NCBI GenBank assembly: GCA_964450405.1
Contig: CAYVCQ010000008.1
Span: 87,217 to 151,216 of the forward strand
DNA: 64,000 bases
Origin: WRGT01 sp964450405
Lineage (GTDB): Bacteria > Spirochaetota > UBA4802 > UBA5550
Reading direction: 5' to 3'
The notes under the pieces are model-generated. The model was given only the letters and a program-made list of their open reading frames with translations, made no database searches and was not told the origin of the DNA. The position numbers were made by a program, and so were the translations under genes. How positions within the stretch are numbered: the stretch's first letter is position 1; every line of letters starts with the position of its first letter. This document shows positions 7,932-15,747 of the stretch, piece after piece.

Positions 7932-9244
7932 ATGTTTTCTCCTTTGTTGAAATATAGTGATAGTCCCATTTCCAGCAGCGGCTTCACCGGCCTGCAGTCG
8001 GGAGAGAGTATTTTTCCGGTTCTATTCTTCGCAACTGCCCCGCATCCTCCGCCGCATAAAAGCTGTGACGGACATTCTCTGCACTCGGGTATAGATGTAA
8101 CATCGCGCTCCTGCCATATGCTGACAGCTTCATTTTTTGAAGTCACTTCCGGAAAAAATGTTCCCAGCTCTTCTCCGGATTTACCGACCGTTGCGGTGCA
8201 TGAATATATCTTCCCGGTGTAGTCAAAGGCCCATTCGCTTTTACATGCAGGACATGAATCAAATAACGGACGGGGAAGTTCTCCATTTTCAAAAAGAAAT
8301 TTTGAAACAGAAAATAACGGTTTATGAAATTCAAGAATATGAGGATGAACATTTACCAGTCCGTAAATTTTTTCGTAAAGTTCAGCCCGTTCAAAGAGCC
8401 TTTTATTCCCCGCCATGCAATGATGCAGTTCATAGTTACGGCCAATCTGCGTTTTAAAAAGCGGATTTTTTGTCCACCCCTTTGAGATTGCAAATGAAGC
8501 AAACTCCGGCAGATTGTCTATATTGTCCTTGTCAGCAACCATTCTAAGATTGATAGATAGGCCGAGTCTCAGTGATTCATCAATTCCTGAAACTATACGG
8601 TCAAAGGTTTCTGCTTTATTTTTCATATAGCGCCGTGCATTATGAACTTCCCGTGTGCCGTCCAGCGTAACCTGTATCTCCCGAATTCTACCCTTTGACA
8701 GAATATCTAAATAATCCGCAAGATTGTAGCCGTTCGTCACTATAGCAAGATCAATCCCTTTCTCTGCAGATTTTTCTATCAGCATTAAAAGTTCCCGGCG
8801 GTGCTTTTCCCCTGGAAGCAGCGGTTCCCCGCCGAATATTGTTATATATTTTCTTCTGCTGCCGAATTCGCGTTCTACATAATTAAAGAAAGCATCAACA
8901 GTCTCTTCACTTAGCTCACCCTTCTCCGGAGCATACTCGTCCTGGTAGCAGTACGAACATGCGAAGTTGCACTCATACCTCGGAACAAAAAATATCTGAA
9001 TCTCCGAACTGTCACGCTCCTCGATAAAATCGAGATAAGCCAGTTTATATTTTCTGTTCTCTTCATTTTCATCGGAGAGATATCCCTTTGCGGTATACTC
9101 TTCTATATCAGAATATTTACCGTTTAATATTTCCTGCGCTTTTTCAGATGAGAGAATATCCGCATTTCCGGACAAAGGATTGAGTAAAAAATAATTCTCT
9201 GAATCAGCAAGTTTACCAAATATATTGTGTTTAGAAAATTTCAT
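7928..9244 (-). CDS. Radical SAM/SPASM peptide-maturase-type protein
   Basis: With the start at 9244 the protein is 438 residues. An N-terminal region (about 1-75, YFLLNPLSG) resembles the precursor-recognition section of peptide-maturing radical SAM enzymes. The [4Fe-4S] site is C92-N-F-A-C96-S-Y-C99, with FGGEPLL downstream. The C-terminal quarter is a SPASM domain with auxiliary-cluster cysteines in C-x-x-C, a later single C after GKIYS, C-x-x-C and CGGGC. The longer frame starting at 9361 is rejected because its extra 39 residues overlap the 31-codon peptide gene and a 33-nt hairpin. It lies 71 bp after that peptide gene and overlaps the Trx-TrxR gene by four bases. The context strongly suggests thioether or related crosslinking of the peptide; the exact chemistry is unknown. 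Confidence 0.9.
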   Translation of the reverse strand: MKFSKHNIFGKLADSENYFLLNPLSGNADILSSEKAQEILNGKYSDIEEYTAKGYLSDENEENRKYKLAYLDFIEERDSSEIQIFFVPRYECNFACSYCYQDEYAPEKGELSEETVDAFFNYVEREFGSRRKYITIFGGEPLLPGEKHRRELLMLIEKSAEKGIDLAIVTNGYNLADYLDILSKGRIREIQVTLDGTREVHNARRYMKNKAETFDRIVSGIDESLRLGLSINLRMVADKDNIDNLPEFASFAISKGWTKNPLFKTQIGRNYELHHCMAGNKRLFERAELYEKIYGLVNVHPHILEFHKPLFSVSKFLFENGELPRPLFDSCPACKSEWAFDYTGKIYSCTATVGKSGEELGTFFPEVTSKNEAVSIWQERDVTSIPECRECPSQLLCGGGCGAVAKNRTGKILSPDCRPVKPLLEMGLSLYFNKGENI

Positions 9245-9277
9245 TTTGTCACCAATAACGCCCTGTAATTTTAAATC

Positions 9278-9310
9278 ATGGGACACCGGATCATCGATCC
9301 GGCATCCCAT
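9278..9310 (-). promoter_or_regulatory. Strong intergenic stem-loop between peptide and SPASM genes
   Basis: The transcript would fold into a 15-bp stem (ATGGGATGCCGGATC against GATCCGGTGTCCCAT, with two G-U pairs) and a three-base loop. No T-run follows, so it is not a classic terminator. It begins six bases after the peptide stop codon. In precursor-peptide operons such hairpins commonly stabilise the short upstream message or allow partial read-through, which would set a high precursor-to-enzyme ratio. Confidence 0.8.
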
Positions 9311-9315
9311 GTTTA

Positions 9316-9411
9316 TCAATCGTGGCAACCTGCGACGATTGTTGAGATCTTTGCACAGCACTGTGCAACTCTGGAATCCGCTGATTCCTTTTTCTTAATC
9401 AGACTGTTCAT
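9316..9411 (-). CDS. 31-residue cysteine-containing peptide, candidate RiPP precursor
   Basis: This ORF is too short for ordinary gene finders. It has AGGAG eight bases before its ATG, the best ribosome binding site in the operon. The peptide begins with a basic stretch (MNSLIKKKESADSRV) and ends in a cysteine-bearing tail: C18, C19, a hydrophobic AKISTIVAG stretch, then C29-H30-D31 at the very C-terminus. It sits between the arsM-like gene and the SPASM radical SAM gene, in the same orientation, flanked by a hairpin on each side. This matches the arrangement of leader-core precursors of sactipeptide or ranthipeptide systems. I do not recognise the family. That it is translated and modified is inference. 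Confidence 0.6.
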   Translation of the reverse strand: MNSLIKKKESADSRVAQCCAKISTIVAGCHD

Positions 9412-9430
9412 AACATGAACTCCTTATATT

Positions 9431-9455
9431 TTTACCGGAATTGCTCCCGGATAAA
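9431..9455 (-). promoter_or_regulatory. Stem-loop upstream of the peptide gene
   Basis: TTTACCGG and CCGGATAAA on the plus strand pair with one bulged base, leaving an eight-base loop. It lies between the arsM-like stop codon and the ribosome binding site of the peptide gene, so the short peptide message has a hairpin at each end. It could be a processing or protection element. Confidence 0.5.
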
Positions 9456-9475
9456 TACCATCTTTTAAATAATTT

Positions 9476-10120
9476 CTATCTTTTGTAACCAGTAACTGTC
9501 CAGCTTGCAACCTCTATCATACCCTTGGCATATGGAGCAGATTCTTCTATAATACTAATCTCTGAAAATCCCGCATTTTCAAGAGATTCAAGATATTCCT
9601 CCCGTGTAACTGAACCTGCCCAGCACTCTGCCACTGCCTGAGGATCGGTTCTATATTCATCCGGTACAGCGTTGAGTGAATATATGTCGCTGACAATAAA
9701 TCTTCCCCCTGTTTTAAGTATCCTGAAAATTCCCTTCCATACTTTGTCTTTATCTGCAGCATGATTTATTGTGCAGTTTGAAACTATCACATCTGCAATA
9801 GAATCATCGAGTTTAATATTTTCAAGCTCTGATTTAATTACCGATGCATTCTTTACATCAAATTTACTGATAAGCGCCTCTGCTTTTTCAATCATACCAT
9901 CAGATATATCTACACCATAGGCAAAACCGGTTTCACCTGTCATATCCGCCATCCGCAGCAGATCATTCCCCCGGCCGCTGCCAAGATCTACACAGACCTC
10001 GCCCGGTTTAATCCCGGCATGATTTATTGCACCGCCGCATGAAAGACAACATGCGCTTTTTGAAAGAGAACTGTAGCGCTCATTTATTGTTTTCAGCTGT
10101 ATTGTCTGATATTCACTCAT
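9476..10120 (-). CDS. ArsM-like SAM-dependent methyltransferase
   Basis: The 214-residue protein has a class I methyltransferase fold with the SAM motif VDLGSGRGND (about 44-53). It keeps the cysteines typical of arsenite methyltransferases: an N-terminal Cys pair (C24-C25, with C28), C116 in SNCTINH and C166 in ECWAGS. Arsenite methyltransferases use thioredoxin as reductant, and a Trx-TrxR fusion is encoded in the same operon. The product is somewhat shorter than usual ArsM proteins. The start at 10120 is preferred over 10138 because GGAG precedes it by seven bases and it begins one base after the marR stop. Alternative role: S-methylation of the neighbouring cysteine peptide. Confidence 0.8.
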   Translation of the reverse strand: MSEYQTIQLKTINERYSSLSKSACCLSCGGAINHAGIKPGEVCVDLGSGRGNDLLRMADMTGETGFAYGVDISDGMIEKAEALISKFDVKNASVIKSELENIKLDDSIADVIVSNCTINHAADKDKVWKGIFRILKTGGRFIVSDIYSLNAVPDEYRTDPQAVAECWAGSVTREEYLESLENAGFSEISIIEESAPYAKGMIEVASWTVTGYKR

Positions 10121-10121
10121 A

Positions 10122-10538
10122 TTATTTCTCCATTGCATGTTTTAAAAAAGTTAAACCGTTTTCAACAACTGTTAGTTCCTCATCACGGAGTTGTGACTTT
10201 ATCTTCTTTTCGCACTGATTTTTAAGTTTCATAATCGTTGCGTGTTTCTTAATTCCTTTTTTACTGAGAGATAGATGTGTAAACCTTCTGTCATCCTTCA
10301 CCTCAGTCCGGATAAGAAGATCCTGCTCAATCATATGTTCAACTATCCTGCTTACTCTTGAAGGAGACAGCCTGTTCCGTGCTGCCAGTTCATTTCCGGT
10401 AATCATCTCTCCCGGCTTAAGCGACAGCAGAATAAAAGATTCCGGCCGGGTTAAATTCTCATCTTTCAGTGTATCTTCATTCAGGCTGTAGCATATATCA
10501 CTTAGATGTAAAATTGTTTCTATAATATTTATTTCCAT
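10122..10538 (-). CDS. MarR-family transcriptional regulator
   Basis: The 138-residue protein is a typical winged-helix MarR: the recognition region ELAARNRLSPSRVSRIVEHM at about 50-69 and the wing with the DDRR motif (about 82-85). The start at 10538 follows AGAGGA; the longer frame to 10571 runs into the promoter -10 box. It is the first gene of the peptide operon and probably represses it in response to a small ligand or thiol stress. A promoter with adjoining palindromes lies directly upstream. Confidence 0.9.
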   Translation of the reverse strand: MEINIIETILHLSDICYSLNEDTLKDENLTRPESFILLSLKPGEMITGNELAARNRLSPSRVSRIVEHMIEQDLLIRTEVKDDRRFTHLSLSKKGIKKHATIMKLKNQCEKKIKSQLRDEELTVVENGLTFLKHAMEK

Positions 10539-10570
10539 ATATTTTCCTCTGTCAATAGTTGTTATTAGCA

Positions 10571-10598
10571 AATATATTCAACTCCCCAAAAAAGTCAA
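10571..10598 (-). promoter_or_regulatory. Predicted sigma-70 promoter of the marR-peptide operon
   Basis: On the minus strand TTGACT (10593-10598) and TATATT (10571-10576) are separated by 16 bases, close to consensus. The predicted start of transcription falls about 25 bases before the marR ATG. Confidence 0.6.
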
Positions 10599-10975
10599 GC
10601 AGTTTTTAAGTAATTTATAAATATATTAAATACTTAACATATTTTTTCTAAATAAACGCCTCCAACTTCAATATATCACCAATGTGAGGATAATTTAACC
10701 AATAATTGGACAAATTCCCGAAATATAAGTCCGGATATATAAATCCGGTCGAAGCAGATTGTATCCTGTGAAATAATCATATATTCAGAGATTTGTGCTC
10801 TGACCCGGATATTATAATGTCCGCCATTCCTGTAAAAACCTGTATCTGCTCCTTTTAATTACAGCGGATCAACACATACGCGAGAATGGCAGCATGATCA
10901 GTTCACGGCACAGAAACAGGAACAAACAATCAGTCTTATGACACAGAATCAAATTAGCGGGTAGAGATAAAAATT
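10599..10975. other. Divergent regulatory region between marR and the AraC-type gene
   Basis: No gene is visible. An inverted repeat with TTAAGTA and TACTTAA arms lies at 10606-10637, just upstream of the marR -35 box, and is a candidate operator for MarR. A single GCTCTGACCC REP core is at 10797-10806, and a small AAGTCCGGATATATAAATCCGG hairpin-like repeat lies near 10727-10749. Confidence 0.5.
10797..10806 (-). repeat. REP core, single site
   Basis: GCTCTGACCC is the complement of the 10-bp core GGGTCAGAGC that recurs across the window. It stands alone here, far from the main cluster at 42-50 kb. Confidence 0.6.
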
Positions 10976-12085
10976 ATGTTCCAGTTGATATCACTTATTT
11001 TTATTGTAACAATAGGCGCATTGACACTCCTTGCGTCCCTGGGGCAGCTGCTTGTGAAACATAAACGTTTTGAGAATTATAATCTCTGGGCACTGTTTTT
11101 GATTATCTCTATACTATTTATCCAGGTATCTCTGGCAATTTTCAGCGATATAGTTTTTAAATATCCTGCCGTTCTTTTCATGCATCTGACAAATTTATAT
11201 CTTCTCGGTGTTATATTGTTTTTTGCATATACTCTTGTTAGTAACAGAACCGATCAGCTCCCGGTTCACAAATGCGTTTATTTTATCCCATCAGGTGCAG
11301 CATTTTTATGTGACACAATATTTCTTATTCTCTCAAAAGATGAAAAAATTCTTATTCTGAAAAATATTTACTACGGGGAGCCGTATAAATTCGAAATTTT
11401 TATAAAACTTCTGTTTTTCGGTGCAGGCTTACAGTGTCTGATATTACTTATTAATCTCTTAAAAGATATACTGGCAAAGCTAAAAACCGATCGTAAATCC
11501 ATAATGCTTCCTGAAATAACAATAATATATATTGTTTTATCTGCCGCTGTTGTAAATCTTATTGTAACCGCATATGCATTGAAAAACAGATATATGATAT
11601 CAATCGTCTATATTATTGCAGGATTCCTCATGATCGGCACCTTTCTTATTAGTCACAGGTACCCTTCATTTCTTCAGCTGGTATATACCGAAAATTCGGG
11701 CAAAAGATATTCCCGCTCATCCCTTGACGGACTTGATATAAATGAAATTAAAATTAAACTTACAGATCTTATGGAGAAAGAGAAACTCTTTGCCGAAGAG
11801 AACATTTCATTACTGGAACTGGCTGACGAGCTGTCCATTTCATCTCACCAGCTTTCCCGGTTTTTAAATGAGCAGATGAATATGAGTTTTTATTCATTCA
11901 TCAATTATCATAGAGTAAAAGAAGCCATTACAATTTTTACCGCAGATAAAGATAAGACAGTTTTATCTATAGCATATGAGGTTGGATTTAATTCAAAATC
12001 CTCATTTTATGGAGCATTCTTTAAGTTCACCGGAAAAACCCCTAATCAATACAAAAAAAGTATCATCAAAACCAGCCAATCTTAA
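10976..12085 (+). CDS. Membrane-bound AraC-family transcriptional regulator
   Basis: The 369-residue protein has an N-terminal membrane half with about seven hydrophobic segments (residues 1-230), followed by a cytoplasmic linker and an AraC double helix-turn-helix (about 265-365), with the signature SIAYEVGFNSKSSFYGAFFKF. This design, a 7TM-like sensor fused to an AraC domain, is common in Leptospira and related bacteria. It is divergent from the marR operon and upstream of the lipase gene on the same strand. Target genes and signal are unknown. The ribosome binding site is weak. Confidence 0.85.
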   Translation: MFQLISLIFIVTIGALTLLASLGQLLVKHKRFENYNLWALFLIISILFIQVSLAIFSDIVFKYPAVLFMHLTNLYLLGVILFFAYTLVSNRTDQLPVHKCVYFIPSGAAFLCDTIFLILSKDEKILILKNIYYGEPYKFEIFIKLLFFGAGLQCLILLINLLKDILAKLKTDRKSIMLPEITIIYIVLSAAVVNLIVTAYALKNRYMISIVYIIAGFLMIGTFLISHRYPSFLQLVYTENSGKRYSRSSLDGLDINEIKIKLTDLMEKEKLFAEENISLLELADELSISSHQLSRFLNEQMNMSFYSFINYHRVKEAITIFTADKDKTVLSIAYEVGFNSKSSFYGAFFKFTGKTPNQYKKSIIKTSQS

Positions 12086-12187
12086 CATTTTCACGTCTTT
12101 GTTTATAATCCACTACTGATTTTCAGGTTCATGTTTATAAACTAAGACGACAGAATCTTAAATTTGTCATATTTTATTCAATAATAA

Positions 12188-12203
12188 AACCGTCCGGACG
12201 GTT
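12188..12203. promoter_or_regulatory. Perfect 16-bp palindrome, possible operator
   Basis: AACCGTCCGGACGGTT is a perfect palindrome in the spacer between the AraC-type gene and the lipase gene, 150 bp before the lipase start. It lacks a T-run, so an operator or short transcript hairpin is more likely than a terminator. No regulator can be assigned to it. Confidence 0.45.
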
Positions 12204-12352
12204 AGCAGGCATGTAACTACTAAAAAACAGAAGGAATTTATCATTTTCCCCGCGCCGAAGGCTTGGGGTAATACATTTCACCATCAGTTTGTGAGCAGAT
12301 ACGTTGCTATTGAATAAATACTTAAAACAAATTTAACGTGAGAGGATGCTTT

Positions 12353-13900
12353 ATGATCAGGAATTTAAGTTCGATAAGCTCTGCTTTTATTTTATCAATA
12401 TTATTAACTATAGGGGTGTTCAGCGGGTGTGAATTTCAGGATGGCGGCGATATTGGAACCACAAACAGCACCGGGGATCTTTCACCTGAAAAAAATATTA
12501 GTGCAGGACAAAACCTGGTGGGGAATTACCCGATTGTACTTGTTCATGGTTTTATAGGATGGGGCAGAGACGAACTAGGAGGATCGAAGGGACATTACTA
12601 CTGGGGAGGATATGACGATCTTCAGGAGATTTTAAAAAAATCAGGACATGAATGTTATACAGGCGTAGTGGGCCCCTTTTCCAGTAACTGGGACAGAGCC
12701 TGCGAACTATATGCACAGCTGAAGGGCACACGCACAGATTACGGATTGGCTCACTCTCTGGAGAACAACCATGCCAGATTTGCAGAAGAGGGCAAAAGAG
12801 GTGACTTCCGCGGCAAGTCTCTTCTTAAAAACCCGGAAGGTGAACCGGATTGGGGAATGCCGGGTAACCATGAAAAAATAGATATTATAGCCCACAGTCA
12901 TGGTGCACTTACAGTGCGTATGCTTTCGCAGCTGCTTGAAACAGGATTCCAGAAAGAGATAGACGCCAGCGCAGGCTACCAGTCTTCCGGAGCTCCGATA
13001 TCACCGCTTTTTACCGGTAGTGCGGAGACAAAAAATCTGATTCACAGCATAACTACGATGGCCGGAGTACAGAATGGTACGACGCTCGCCAATAGCATAA
13101 ATAAGTTTATCCCTATGGTTGTTGATCTTCTTGGAAATATTGTTGCGGCTGTAGGAATTGATGAGAATGATACTATTGTAAATATATATGATATCAAACT
13201 TCAGCAGTTTGGATTTACCTCACGGCAGCCCGGTGAATCAATAAAGGATTATATTGCACGGATGAAAATTGTTCTGAATAATTTTCTTGGAGGCAACAGG
13301 AAAGATACCTGTCTTTGGGATCTAAGTCCTGAAGGCGCAAGGGAACAGAATGCATGGGTACATTCACAAAAGAATATTTATTACTTCTCTTTCGCGGGAG
13401 GATCAACCCATAAGGCGCTTCTGCCGGATGCCTTTGACAACTGGGAAAAGCATCAGCTGCCGGATTTAAATAATTTTCTATTATGGATGGTCACAGCTCC
13501 GATGATGGGCGCCTACACCTGCAACGACACCCGTTACCACGGATTGTGGAGAGCGAAAGACTATGAATTTTTTAATATGCCTGTTAGAGACCGTCCTAAA
13601 ATAGACAGCAGCTGGTGGGAAAATGATGGAGTTGTTAATACAAAATCAATGAACGGTCCATGGCTTTATCCTGCCGCCTACACTGGAATCAGGGACCAGA
13701 TAGTAAATCTTAACAGGAACATTATGCCTCAAAAAGGGATCTGGAATTATGGAGGGAAATTTTCAACCGTTGATCATTTTGATATTATTGGTCTGGAAAT
13801 CTTCAGCTATGACCGTGATAATTACAATTCACCTGAATTTACAAAGCATGCTGAAGACTGGTATCTGAACTGGGCTGATTATCTTAGAACGATTGAATAA
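12353..13900 (+). CDS. Secreted or lipid-anchored triacylglycerol lipase
   Basis: The 515-residue protein belongs to the alpha/beta-hydrolase lipases of the bacterial I.5 type: oxyanion motif VLVHGFIGWGR, a DYG-x-AHS stretch and the nucleophile elbow AHSHG (serine), with the late histidine in VDHFDIIG as the catalytic candidate. The elbow has Ala at the first Gly position, as in Bacillus lipases. The N-terminus is a signal peptide ending in FSGC, a lipobox, so surface anchoring is likely. The GTG at 12338 is rejected: AGAGGA lies six bases before the ATG at 12353. A conserved leader motif (12277-12295) sits upstream. Confidence 0.88.
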   Translation: MIRNLSSISSAFILSILLTIGVFSGCEFQDGGDIGTTNSTGDLSPEKNISAGQNLVGNYPIVLVHGFIGWGRDELGGSKGHYYWGGYDDLQEILKKSGHECYTGVVGPFSSNWDRACELYAQLKGTRTDYGLAHSLENNHARFAEEGKRGDFRGKSLLKNPEGEPDWGMPGNHEKIDIIAHSHGALTVRMLSQLLETGFQKEIDASAGYQSSGAPISPLFTGSAETKNLIHSITTMAGVQNGTTLANSINKFIPMVVDLLGNIVAAVGIDENDTIVNIYDIKLQQFGFTSRQPGESIKDYIARMKIVLNNFLGGNRKDTCLWDLSPEGAREQNAWVHSQKNIYYFSFAGGSTHKALLPDAFDNWEKHQLPDLNNFLLWMVTAPMMGAYTCNDTRYHGLWRAKDYEFFNMPVRDRPKIDSSWWENDGVVNTKSMNGPWLYPAAYTGIRDQIVNLNRNIMPQKGIWNYGGKFSTVDHFDIIGLEIFSYDRDNYNSPEFTKHAEDWYLNWADYLRTIE

Positions 13901-13932
13901 TCAAAGAAGGTGCTGTCTTAAAAGTATAATTG

Positions 13933-14039
13933 TTGTCATTCCGGCTGTAGTGAAACGAAATGCCGGAATCTCATATTGCTGATTCAGTCAGGAGATTCCG
14001 GTATTTGCAAGAATAGATAATGCAAAACCGGAATGACAA
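13933..14039. repeat. Dispersed palindromic element, copy 2 (107 bp)
   Basis: The outer ends are perfect inverted repeats TTGTCATTCCGG and CCGGAATGACAA. Inside lies a second near-perfect inverted repeat, AAATGCCGGAATCTC and GAGATTCCGGTATTT (one mismatch). It matches copy 1 at 2750-2876 but lacks about 22 interior bases. It lies between the convergent lipase and FIST genes. Confidence 0.85.
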
Positions 14040-14075
14040 AAAACAGAAATTCCCGATGTTCCATTTTCTAAACAG

Positions 14076-15422
14076 TTACTTTGAACGAGCCTTCTCTTTT
14101 TCGAGATCAGCAAGCGCCTTCGCTAAATCTTCAGATGTACGATTAAGAAAATTAGAAAGAATATTCTTCTCGACGATTAATCTCTCCATTGCAGGGTTAT
14201 GGGCAACTTTTACTTTTTCTTTACTCTCTTTATAATTATCATCATCAACTTCATCTATAATTTCATTTTCATCTAAGGATCCATCCCCGATTTCAACAAT
14301 AGAAACAGTATTATTATGAAAATCTGCACTGCATCCTGCGACTGCACCAATCTCCCCGTAGGAAAAAAAACCGGCTGATGGCACATTCCATAAACCATTT
14401 ATTCCTCGTGTTTCCGAAGGAAGCTTATCGGCCAATGAAAAGGGACGCGTTACACAGGAGAATAATAACAGTGCATCTGCACTGTGACGATCTTCATCAT
14501 AAAATCCGGAGACCTCATCGATAACCGATTCAACTATGTTTGAAACGTCCGGTGCAGTAAAGATTATCCTGGACCCTAACGGAACCTGCCCGCCATATAT
14601 AACACCTCCTTTTTCAAGGTCGACATTAATGATCGAGCGGTATACACGTGATCCGTCAGATTTGATAATTATCAGCGGGTATCCATGGACGGCACGGATG
14701 AATTGCTGCTGTGATCTGGCCTTTGCAAGAAAATACTTCTCGTAAAAATCCAGCACCGGAACCCCTTCGACCTCGAATAAGGTATAACCATCAGAACGTG
14801 TAACCTCTCTAGGGAGTCCCATCTCTCTCCAGCCGTTTACTGCGACACCTCGCATTTTTATAATATCTGAATTAAATATTACAGCCGCAACTCCGCTCTC
14901 TGTATCATAGTTCTTAGTAAAAATCCGTGTAGGCATTTCAGAAAGATTTTGTGAAGCAAAAGCTCCGTAAATTCCTGTATTTCCGGGCATTGATTTTTTT
15001 ATTCCGGAAACAAGCTCATCACCGATAACAAATGAATTTCCAGTTCCAAATATAAGAACCGACGGATTATTAAAAAACTCCAGCGCCTTTTTACCAATCG
15101 ATGAACCGGTTTTATATGAATTCGTTTGTGCGGTTTCAGCGGCAATAATGTGGAATGCATCACTGGAATAATTAAATAGAATCGCAGTGATTGTATTTTG
15201 AAAAATCTCTCCATTGCATATTTCTCCGTGACTTGATACTGCAATAAAATGGACACCGTACTTTGAAAAAATTTCCCTGATCTTATCTTTAACCAGATCC
15301 ATATTACAAGATCTATTAACAAATACCAGAGACAAGGTACAGCCGGAAATGGATTTCAATTCGGCAGAGAGTAAAGACTCAAAATCATTTATTCCTACAC
15401 CACATACAATTCTAGCCTTCAT
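14076..15422 (-). CDS. FIST-domain sensory protein without an output domain
   Basis: The 448-residue protein carries FIST N (about 20-210) and FIST C (about 215-370) domains, recognised by the AVNGW and FSYGEIGAVAGC stretches near the ends of the two halves. FIST domains bind small ligands, probably amino acids, and are normally fused to kinases, GGDEF or methyl-accepting domains. Here the protein ends in a short acidic linker and a coiled coil (about 405-448), which is where an output domain would usually begin. It may signal through a partner. No signal peptide is seen. The C-terminal end lies 37 bp from the palindromic repeat. Confidence 0.8.
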   Translation of the reverse strand: MKARIVCGVGINDFESLLSAELKSISGCTLSLVFVNRSCNMDLVKDKIREIFSKYGVHFIAVSSHGEICNGEIFQNTITAILFNYSSDAFHIIAAETAQTNSYKTGSSIGKKALEFFNNPSVLIFGTGNSFVIGDELVSGIKKSMPGNTGIYGAFASQNLSEMPTRIFTKNYDTESGVAAVIFNSDIIKMRGVAVNGWREMGLPREVTRSDGYTLFEVEGVPVLDFYEKYFLAKARSQQQFIRAVHGYPLIIIKSDGSRVYRSIINVDLEKGGVIYGGQVPLGSRIIFTAPDVSNIVESVIDEVSGFYDEDRHSADALLLFSCVTRPFSLADKLPSETRGINGLWNVPSAGFFSYGEIGAVAGCSADFHNNTVSIVEIGDGSLDENEIIDEVDDDNYKESKEKVKVAHNPAMERLIVEKNILSNFLNRTSEDLAKALADLEKEKARSK

Positions 15423-15747
15423 TCCACCTTCCTTACTTTTCGCGGGAGCATTTTAAAAATTTTTATTTAAATGATTTAGAAGCTGAGAAATAATACATTA
15501 CAATAATATATCAATTTAAAGAAAAATAAAGACATTTTTTATTAACTGATTAAAATATGGCAACTATTCAAAAATATCATGTAAATATGAATTTTCCCGC
15601 GCCTGAGCCACGGGGAAAAAAATCCTCCCGCTAATCCATGATCAGATAAAAAATAGTACATCATTTAAGCAGTAACTATTATCGGGAGGATTTACATAAT
15701 CCGGAATGAAGAATGCCAAACCCGCATCTTCACTCCGGCAGAAAAAT
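15423..15747. other. Intergenic region with two inverted-repeat structures
   Basis: This 325-bp region has no gene. Perfect 11-bp arms AAATCCTCCCG (15620-15630) and CGGGAGGATTT (15683-15693) enclose 52 bases. A second hairpin at 15701-15738 pairs CCGGAATGAAG with CTTCACTCCGG (one mismatch) and could end transcription of the LolA-like operon. Confidence 0.55.

Noticed and set aside
9245..9361. N-terminal 39 residues of the longest SPASM frame
   Set aside because: The extension overlaps the peptide gene and the 33-nt hairpin; residues before MKFSKHN do not fit the maturase family.
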